Origin: Physella acuta
Lineage: Eukaryota; Mollusca; Gastropoda; Physidae
Assembly: GCF_028476545.1 (NCBI RefSeq)
Contig: NW_026732373.1
Span: forward strand, 69,501 to 133,500
Length of the DNA stretch: 64,000 nucleotides
Reading direction: 5' to 3'
The notes beneath the pieces were generated by a model, which was not told the origin of the DNA, searched no databases, and saw nothing but the letters and a program-made list of their open reading frames with translations. Positions 61,301-64,000 of this stretch are shown here, in pieces. Positions within the stretch are counted from its first letter, which is position 1, and every line of letters starts with the position of its first letter. The position numbers and the translations under genes are program-made.

Positions 61301-64000
61301 ATTATAAAAGTCCGCTACAATAGCCCGGGGGTTCCCAGCAACCCACATCAACTCATCTACCCCAACCCACATCAACTCATCTACCCCAACCCCAAGTGCG
61401 AGAACGGAGATCCGTTTAAGTCGAAAAACCCATTTGGGTCGACATTCGACAACGCTATACACAGCCAATTGCTGGGTAAAACGTCAGGAGCAGGGCCGTA
61501 CACACACAGGGAGCAGTTCACATCCCAGAGGAGGCTAGCGCCGCACCTGATGCACGCTGAGGAGAAAATCACGTCAGTCCTCATCAATTACGACCACGGA
61601 CCGTTCAACCACAGCCCAGCACCGCGGTCCTACACTCTTGAAGGCGAGTCTTCTACTGGATATTCTCTCCTCAAAATGCCGAAAGTCTCGTGTGCCCGTC
61701 TGGAACTGCGGACCCATCGCGAGGATTCCATCTCAGCAGACACCGACACGACAAGACAGTCCAACGGCTGGAATGTTTCCCCTATTGCATTTTACCCAGC
61801 GCGAAACAGAGCGTCCTCGCCCAACAAGCCCATGCGCTCTACGGGCGGAACACCCACCGTAGCTAAAGTCGCCCCTGTCATCTGTGTGGCGAGCTCGGCG
61901 CCGCTAAGCTCTCTCGAGTCTCCCAGAATCCAACTGATTCGAATTCCAAAACAGAACGAGAGAATCGATCAATTAATCGATGCTCAGAAAATAGACGAGA
62001 ACTATGAGAGAAGTTCTAAACATTTCTATAAAAATTACCTGTTAAAGATGGAACATTTTAAACGGAACAGGTTAATCCCAGACCCTGCGTCCAGAAACTC
62101 TGCCCCGCCTAAACTGCCTGGAGAAAATAATGAGGCGTTCAAGCAATTTCGTGATGAGAAACATCACACGAAAAGTTTTGAGTATATAAAGGCAAGGCAT
62201 GGGAATATGGGATATGACGGGTATAGGTACGTATCGACAGCCAGTAATTCACCTCAGCGCTCCAACAGTTGGTTCGGGAACAGCATGCCGCTCCCTGTGG
62301 GATTTGTCTACGACAACGACCCGCACCCGGTCCGTCCCAATAGCCCAAAGCGGGTCAAGTTAACAAACATGTACAGTGTAAAGAAACACAACAGTGTGAA
62401 CGTCGGATCGTTGAAACACCACTCGTCTTCACCGCTGCGTCCCGAGGGTACAGAGAAGTCGTACAGCGAGCACCGAGATTGCCACCTCAACAGGGCAGCA
62501 AACAATCGACAACAACACGATCGATCCAATCGTAAGGTACTGCAGCATTCTACGAAAGCGAATAGTAAAAACTGTATCGTTATCTCTGACGGAAACGCGC
62601 CCAAAACCACCCAGGGTAAAGAAGGGATGCGGAGACGGTCCCGCGATGTGGAGATCATCATAGGCAACGACATCCCGGCCAAGGAGTTCACCAGCTATCT
62701 GGTCACGGGGTTGCAGCAGCAGTTCAACAACTCGCGGCTGTCCAGTGAATCAATCGACCAGAACGAGTCGCTCCAGTGTCAAGTTCGCATGGTCATTGAC
62801 CAGATGTTTGGGGACGAGTCGGAGAGAAAACACGGGAACACGAGAGGTAAACGAGAAGCGCTTCTTAAGGGAGATGGTGACACCAAAGAAGCTAATTCGA
62901 AGAAAGAATACAGTCATACTAAAATGAACCAGAACCACAACAAGTCTTTTGATAATATGGAGATGTATTCTAAGAAAAAAGAAAGACACATTCGAACGTC
63001 AAAATGTGGGAGTCCATATAAACATATACATAGTTTGATCTCGAAACGTCACAGGCATTCAAGATCTCATAAAAAACACCAAAGACTGAAAAATATCCAA
63101 AAACTATTATCCGCAAAGGAAATGTTAATTTCATCAGGTGATTCTTTTACACCGAGGCACCGTAAGTTCGAAATGTCTCCGTTTAAAAGCCATCAGCGTG
63201 AGGCATCACCCGGCAATGATTTACTAAATAATGCGTACCAAGAACACGTCAGCAAACATGGAGTGAAGAAACTCAGTTCGGCGCTTCGTTTGTCCGGCAT
63301 GACACCCCGGGCAGACACGGAGGCTGCACCACACAGGGTGAGAGCACAGCCTGGCACAGCTGAGACGGACAGCGACAGTGCAGTCCTTGATGCCCAAACT
63401 GCACGAAACCAGAGCATCAACCTGTTCAATAACACCCGCAAGCCTAGAAAACACGCCCGGCCTAAGACAGTGGAGAAGCACAACATGCCTGCCGAGAGCA
63501 TCCCCTTCATTGCTTTATCTGCAGTTAACTCCCCCGTGAAACGACCAGAGCACAAGGTGCAGGTACGGAAGCTCCCTGTTGATATGTTGACCATAACCAA
63601 ACCACACGACTTCTGTTTGGAGAAGCTGACGAGAAACGAGAGTAAAGTGATGGTGACCTTTGCCTCGCCCAGTAGAGTGGAGCACATCATGAAAACGCCG
63701 CATGACAAAAGCCCCAATAAACCCGTCAAAGTCAAGCAGCCAAGTCCTCAAGGTATACAGACGTACATGGAACCGATCTCACGAAGCGGCACCAAAAGCA
63801 GTAAAAGACGACTGGACAAATCAAAGCAAAGGAACTGCAAGCCGCACAGGATGTTTGAAAATCCGATTAGTACAACAGAAGGGAACTACAGAAGAGCATC
63901 TGTTAACCGCCATGCCAATATCAAACAAAAGGGGGCCTTGTTCAAAATGTTTAGTTCCCCGATCAGATCAAAGCCAAGTCGGAGATTTTTTGACTCGCTG
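26214..64000 (+). CDS. Giant disordered protein gene, 14 exons seen, open at right edge
   Basis: Exons: 26214-26335, 26939-29454, 30872-30978, 31400-31496, 33442-33639, 39540-39602, 40206-40232, 40938-41012, 41757-41789, 43600-43638, 43801-43835, 44514-44774, 45900-46039, 46617 to beyond 64000. All junctions are GT-AG and all phases agree, giving 21,097 coding nt without a stop. Counting from the first Met (26230) this is 7,027 codons, incomplete at the C-terminus. The protein is rich in Ser, Thr, Lys, Arg and Asp, with Lys runs, about ten internal tandem repeats and few regions that look folded (the Trp-rich part of exons 12-13, and segments near 55.4, 57.1 and 62.7 kb). I do not recognise the family. 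Six [S/T]xIP tetrapeptides hint weakly at end-binding-protein (microtubule tip) interaction. There is no signal peptide near the presumed start, so an intracellular scaffold is the most economical guess. Base composition is markedly more GC-rich than the flanking DNA, as expected for coding sequence. Confidence 0.85.
26341..26500. mobile_element. hAT-like MITE, family D, at the exon 1 donor
   Basis: Ends 'caatattccctctaag' and 'cttagatgtaacattg' are inverted repeats (about 12 of 16 match). The flanks 'ccagtaag' (26333-26340) and 'ctagtaag' (26501-26508) are a 7/8 target duplication. The duplicated octamer contains the 5' splice site of exon 1. The interior repeats 'ctgcgcggc' words. 160 bp, non-coding. 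Confidence 0.82.
26630..26863 (-). mobile_element. tRNA-derived SINE
   Basis: Read on the minus strand, the head has 'tagcggtgagagc' (A-box-like) and, about 35 nt later, 'gagttcgaatcctgg' (B box, at 26799-26813). The flanks 'tagtactctagaat' (26616-26629) and 'tagtactttagaat' (26864-26877) differ by one base, a plausible 14-bp target duplication. It sits in intron 1 of the giant gene, antisense to it. Confidence 0.75.
26939..29454 (+). CDS. Giant gene exon 2
   Basis: 2,516 nt, 839 residues. Starts TDDVIGHAPSLVSAEQLDEQ and continues MKKLVPLDANQDPADRKLLA and KPSMKLLISKFENRSATVGQ, the most ordered-looking part. The rest is Ser/Lys/Glu-rich and includes two short in-frame repeats (27-bp units at 28863-28925, 15-bp units at 29271-29340). 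The true end is donor 'gagaag|gtaact' at 29455. The frame stays open another 174 nt only because it runs into a poly-C MITE. Confidence 0.9.
28863..28925 (+). repeat. In-frame coding repeat, 27-bp units
   Basis: Two copies encoding D(K/E)LHHKVA(H/R), inside exon 2. Confidence 0.85.
29271..29340 (+). repeat. In-frame coding repeat, 15-bp units
   Basis: Three copies of DKHHP followed by two VESHP/VESRE variants. His-rich, inside exon 2. Confidence 0.88.
29489..29686. mobile_element. MITE family B copy in intron 2
   Basis: Ends 'cagagtttcttcc' and 'tctggaagaaatactg', with a perfect 8-bp duplication 'cattggag' (29481-29488 and 29687-29694). The interior holds four poly-C tracts. It lies 34 bp downstream of the exon 2 donor. 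Confidence 0.9.
29700..29860. mobile_element. Older MITE family B fragment
   Basis: Contains 'acaatttatataaaatttta', 'ttaccagtatcctcccccg' and 'tgtctgaaagaaact', in the same order as family B but more diverged. No clear target duplication. Confidence 0.6.
29917..30050. repeat. Short tandem repeat, about 58-bp units, intron 2
   Basis: Two to three copies of 'gcgccatctgggaatacgac' followed by 'gtgtttattgcatcaacatt'. Confidence 0.8.
30141..30891 (+). repeat. 43-bp minisatellite spanning the exon 3 acceptor
   Basis: About 17 units of 'cctataacattctaatttct' plus 'aacagagaacaacatcctca' plus 'ccac'. The last unit is the authentic 3' splice site and first roughly 19 nt of exon 3 ('tttctaacag|cgaacaac'). 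Each earlier unit is therefore a copy of intron end plus exon start. Confidence 0.93.
30872..30978 (+). CDS. Giant gene exon 3
   Basis: Encodes RTTSSPHRSLKKSSRHKMRR then EHRSHSASKYNPEGN. Very basic, His/Ser/Arg-rich. 107 nt, phase 0 start, phase 2 end, donor gtaact. Confidence 0.8.
30992..31399. other. Intron 3 of the giant gene
   Basis: Starts with a duplicated 'aactctggctgtctgtattc' type segment directly after the donor and carries an AT dinucleotide run at 31329-31361. Confidence 0.7.
31400..31496 (+). CDS. Giant gene exon 4
   Basis: LTNEKGKDDSTHVANNEEDH then PTVSNKKAETPL. Acidic and polar. The phase 2 junction from exon 3 yields Ser. Acceptor 'cctaacag', donor gtacgt. Confidence 0.8.
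31715..32195. repeat. 20-bp minisatellite in intron 4
   Basis: About 24 units of 'gtcctgacttacttgactgt' with a/t variants. A 140-bp higher-order period is visible (for example 'gagtgtgtcctgacttactag' recurs). Confidence 0.93.
32225..32560. repeat. 27-bp degenerate repeat in intron 4
   Basis: About eight units containing 'agctcatgtaagtcctgcag' and 'cccgtta'. Each has a donor-like 'atgtaag' and an acceptor-like 'ctgcag'. Confidence 0.8.
32799..33217. mobile_element. MITE family C (GACGTCA ends)
   Basis: Left end 'gggccgtccataattgacgt', right end 'acgtcatttatagatgaccc', inverted to each other over about 22 bp. The interior is AT-rich with a poly-G run. Non-coding, about 419 bp. The target duplication is unclear (perhaps TTA). 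Confidence 0.75.
33442..33639 (+). CDS. Giant gene exon 5
   Basis: HLFHFGDAESRLDESSECEI then KIENSPEIKKRKVEKTKKLK and a run of Lys followed by DDDD. It ends QSLQVVKSS at the strong donor 'agttcg|gtaagt'. The alternative 'ctgcag|gtggta' 15 nt earlier is also in phase. The Lys run resembles a nuclear or nucleolar localisation signal. 198 nt, phase 0-0. Confidence 0.75.
33613..39139 (+). repeat. 39-bp minisatellite spanning the exon 5 donor
   Basis: About 142 units of 'gtggtaaaaagttcg|gtaag' plus 'ttggaggcagtcaatgcag', with 35-bp variants lacking four bases. The first unit is the end of exon 5 plus its donor. Each unit contains a consensus donor (gtaagt) and an AG 15 nt before it. A roughly 0.35-kb segment at 34.27-34.62 kb reappears 3,637 bp downstream at 37.91-38.25 kb. 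Open frames on both strands (such as GGKKFGKLEAVNA) follow from 39 being divisible by 3 and are not genes. Confidence 0.95.
39206..39533 (+). repeat. 27-bp minisatellite at the exon 6 acceptor
   Basis: Twelve units of 'gacgtaaccacatttcttgc' plus 'ttgccgt'. The last unit is the polypyrimidine tract of the exon 6 acceptor ('cttgccgtccacag'). Confidence 0.93.
39540..39602 (+). CDS. Giant gene exon 6
   Basis: KSQKEKWVAKEKRREKHSTV then K. Strongly basic and possibly helical. 63 nt, phase 0-0, donor gtgaga. Confidence 0.75.
39610..40140 (+). repeat. 10-bp minisatellite after the exon 6 donor
   Basis: Units of 'gtcatgtggt' / 'gtcaggtagt' start a few bases after the donor and continue to 40140, split by the MITE at 39662-39961. 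Confidence 0.88.
39662..39961. mobile_element. MITE family A composite inside a minisatellite
   Basis: 300 bp, starting 'cagtggcgtagcgaggtcgg' and ending 'ctcgctacgcctctg'. The flanks 'attgggtg' and 'atgtggtg' match at 6 of 8, but the flanking 10-bp repeats blur the test. Same composite structure as 18709-18985, in the opposite orientation. Confidence 0.85.
40206..40232 (+). CDS. Giant gene exon 7 (27-nt microexon)
   Basis: SQKKSTAES. Acceptor 'tactttcag', donor gtaaga, phase 0-0. Supported only by splice sites, phase and composition, so less certain than its neighbours. Confidence 0.6.
40330..40937. other. Intron 7 of the giant gene
   Basis: Unique sequence, then at 40787-40915 a degenerate 18-20 bp repeat of 'accctaacccccaaccttg'. 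It ends shortly before the exon 8 acceptor. Confidence 0.7.
40938..41012 (+). CDS. Giant gene exon 8
   Basis: LPRKASSIGPTLSVAALPTV then QASAQ. 75 nt, phase 0-0, acceptor 'gtcttacag', donor gtaagt. Confidence 0.7.
41031..41296. mobile_element. MITE family C copy beside the exon 8 donor
   Basis: Starts 'gggtcgtccatacatgacgt' and ends 'gcgtgacgtcatataaagtt' plus 'taccc'. Same family as 32799-33217 but shorter. It begins within about 20 bp of the exon 8 donor, next to a poly-G run. Confidence 0.7.
41590..41750 (+). repeat. Degenerate 35-bp repeat at the exon 9 acceptor
   Basis: Four to five diverged units of the type 'gtgtcattgtaacagttaat' plus 'tgctat'. The last one merges into the exon 9 polypyrimidine tract. 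Confidence 0.7.
41757..41789 (+). CDS. Giant gene exon 9 (33-nt microexon)
   Basis: REASRETLTSQ. Acceptor 'gtcttttacag', donor gtaagt, phase 0-0. Confidence 0.65.
41820..43070 (+). repeat. 15-bp minisatellite in intron 9
   Basis: About 80 units of 'ttgacttggtggcagg' / 'ctgg' variants begin about 30 bp after the exon 9 donor. Longer blocks (for example around 'tggggcagcttg') recur, indicating higher-order duplication. Confidence 0.95.
43105..43590 (+). repeat. 12-bp pyrimidine-rich repeat at the exon 10 acceptor
   Basis: About 40 units of 'tgtcttcaccaac' / 'tgtcttcacaaac' end 10 bp before the exon 10 acceptor, so they make a very long pyrimidine-rich intron end. Confidence 0.93.
43600..43638 (+). 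CDS. Giant gene exon 10 (39-nt microexon)
   Basis: PHMQIPSRTNTLT. Acceptor 'ttatttttcag', donor gtaagt, phase 0-0. Confidence 0.65.
43801..43835 (+). CDS. Giant gene exon 11 (35-nt microexon)
   Basis: NWSNLKREETM then a split Leu codon. Acceptor 'atatttccag', donor gtaagt, phase 2 end. The first asymmetric exon after exon 4. Confidence 0.65.
43850..44165 (+). repeat. 25-bp minisatellite after the exon 11 donor
   Basis: About 12 units of 'attatgtttcccagacgttt' plus 'ttgtaaa', in alternating long and short forms. Starts 15 bp after the donor. Each unit contains an acceptor-like 'tttcccag'. Confidence 0.92.
44265..44513 (+). repeat. Degenerate 60-65 bp repeat before exon 12
   Basis: Four diverged units with 'agtatcgatacgtc' and 'cattgacctcacccata'. 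The last one leads into the exon 12 acceptor. Confidence 0.75.
44514..44774 (+). CDS. Giant gene exon 12 (Trp-rich island, part 1)
   Basis: Contains SSLWDQVLLSLPEIRPVKPL, CKPTQNWNIRSSIPLKTDTR and RYRRWREDLMEGVRPSRIPL. Aromatic and hydrophobic residues with little low complexity suggest a folded or conserved region. Two SxIP motifs (SSIP, SRIP) lie here. 261 nt, phase 2 end, donor gtaagt. Confidence 0.85.
44776..45175 (+). repeat. 25-bp minisatellite at the exon 12 donor
   Basis: About 15 units of 'gtcagtttagtcagtcaggt' plus 'gttgt'. The donor context 'ttcag|gtaagtttagtcag' aligns to the unit apart from an inserted heptamer, and one internal unit reads 'gtgtaagtttagtcag'. Confidence 0.9.
45176..45779. 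other. Intron 12, remaining part
   Basis: Degenerate CCCTAA-like words ('ccctaaccc') from 45360 to 45570 and short poly-C/poly-G runs. No gene. Confidence 0.6.
45780..45910 (+). repeat. Tandem duplication of the exon 13 acceptor
   Basis: Two copies of 'taacccccgtgtcgtctg' followed by 'ttgctctagacagtccctc', spaced about 72 bp apart. The second is the true acceptor and exon start. The first lacks the coding continuation. Confidence 0.88.
45900..46039 (+). CDS. Giant gene exon 13 (Trp-rich island, part 2)
   Basis: QSLDSAVVEEWAMHGWIPPT then DVQLEPPENWWMPGGDKPLA and GSLIGD. Four Trp in about 35 residues and a hydrophobic pattern point to a structured or binding element. 140 nt, donor gtaagg. Confidence 0.82.
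46040..46616. other. Intron 13 of the giant gene
   Basis: 577 bp, AT-rich, without a tandem array, unlike most other introns of this gene. Confidence 0.75.
46617..64000 (+). CDS. Giant gene exon 14, at least 17.4 kb, open at the right edge
   Basis: Acceptor 'ctctatttcag'. The frame in phase with exon 13 (codons beginning at positions equal to 2 modulo 3) was read directly over 46617-53830 and over most of the tandem-repeat blocks and checkpoints downstream to the last base, with no stop found. Conceptually about 5,795 residues. It opens VLGSRQAECAVIGYTSRRII and is at first Cys- and aromatic-containing (to about 47.99 kb), then becomes highly polar. Candidate ordered segments: AYCMRALMDPKVAAEVQNKV (49.34 kb), RDLYVLLLQKYIDQDNLIPL (55.38 kb), VIKYVSIATETDVEVGNVNV (57.08 kb), EIIIGNDIPAKEFTSYLVTG (62.65 kb). 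Eight in-frame tandem repeats are listed separately. No family recognised. The C-terminus lies outside the window. Confidence 0.85.
47038..47345 (+). repeat. In-frame coding repeat, 33-bp units
   Basis: Two longer copies (about 63 bp, with ETxTGFLVQGSIHSAKVNQ) followed by five to six 33-bp copies encoding NQQSSIHSAKV. Confidence 0.92.
49686..49895 (+). repeat. In-frame coding repeat, 24-bp units
   Basis: About nine copies encoding DNHELYTT, with diverged outer copies (HHEMYTS, DDQDMYTM). Confidence 0.93.
51265..51610 (+). repeat. In-frame coding repeat, 42-48 bp units
   Basis: Seven to eight diverged units built on RQSHTCLWSNKQ and PGSNRQTxLG. Lys/Arg/Gln-rich with a Trp in some units. Confidence 0.85.
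54683..55000 (+). repeat. In-frame coding repeat, 66-bp units
   Basis: Five nearly identical 22-residue units: GVRFKSKKLQAESGGGPDSH then D. Very low divergence indicates recent expansion. Confidence 0.95.
56110..56600 (+). repeat. In-frame coding repeat, 42-bp units
   Basis: Three copies of QVNQSDVKLHQTAT, then about seven copies of SADKRQQPIDKGQK-type 14-mers in an 84-bp alternation. Lys/Gln/Asp-rich with a 7-residue sub-period, compatible with helix. Confidence 0.92.
57390..57925 (+). repeat. In-frame coding repeat, 54-bp units
   Basis: Ten units of 18 residues: RRPLNEAHDTDIGEGPYQ with variants. A 108-bp dimer (EGALQGPYQ / RDTGEGPYQ) is itself duplicated. Confidence 0.94.
58495..58775 (+). 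repeat. In-frame coding repeat, 51/54-bp units
   Basis: Five to six units of MSERFSHNPANEGDHTK. Length varies by one codon (an extra Ser). Confidence 0.94.
61336..61392 (+). repeat. In-frame coding repeat, 24-bp units
   Basis: Two and a half copies of NPHQLIYP. Confidence 0.85.

Noticed and set aside
46625-63751. Many minus-strand open frames of 60-290 codons opposite the giant exon
   Set aside because: They are shadows of the plus-strand frame. The longest (57038-57904) sits on the 54-bp coding repeat. None shows a family signature.
1-64000. Retroviral, LTR or Polinton-like sequences
   Set aside because: No paired long terminal repeats and no capsid, envelope, integrase or protease-like coding pieces were noticed.

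Overview
The window is eukaryotic nuclear DNA, most likely from a mollusc and probably a heterobranch gastropod. The reasons are an invertebrate single-copy FMR1/FXR gene with AT-rich introns, many short non-autonomous DNA transposons carrying long G/C tracts, a tRNA-derived SINE, and a very high load of minisatellites. The clade is an inference. No bacterial-type genes, CRISPR arrays, rRNA genes or LTR/viral elements were recognised.

Layout. (1) 1-5983: intergenic repeats. These are a (TA)n tract, a 51-bp-type tandem repeat, a LINE 3' end split by a MITE, several hAT-like MITEs with 8-bp target duplications, and a possible foldback element. (2) 5984-13055: a complete 16-exon gene (703 codons) for the fragile-X family RNA-binding protein FMR1/FXR, followed by a probable 3' UTR of about 5 kb to a poly(A) signal at 18121. 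(3) 18150-26213: a composite MITE, poly-G, and a 6.4-kb minisatellite of about 31-bp units with a 2.7-kb higher-order period. (4) 26214 to beyond the right edge: one giant plus-strand gene. I find 14 exons whose splice phases all agree: thirteen small to medium exons, then a single exon open from 46617 to the window end (at least 17.4 kb). The predicted protein already exceeds 7,000 residues. It is Ser/Thr/Lys/Arg-rich, probably mostly disordered, and matches no family I recognise.

The most notable feature is the relation between minisatellites and splice sites in the giant gene. The 39-bp array at 33.6-39.1 kb is a repeat of the end of exon 5 plus its 5' splice site. The 43-bp array at 30.1-30.9 kb is a repeat of the 3' splice site plus the start of exon 3. 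Most other introns carry a tandem array abutting a splice site. A MITE inserted at the exon 1 donor has duplicated the donor itself. Within exons, about ten further arrays have units that are multiples of three and keep the frame open. Six consecutive exons (5-10) are symmetric (phase 0-0, lengths divisible by 3), so they could be skipped or included freely. Whether the decoy splice sites are used or are passive replication-slippage products cannot be decided from sequence alone.
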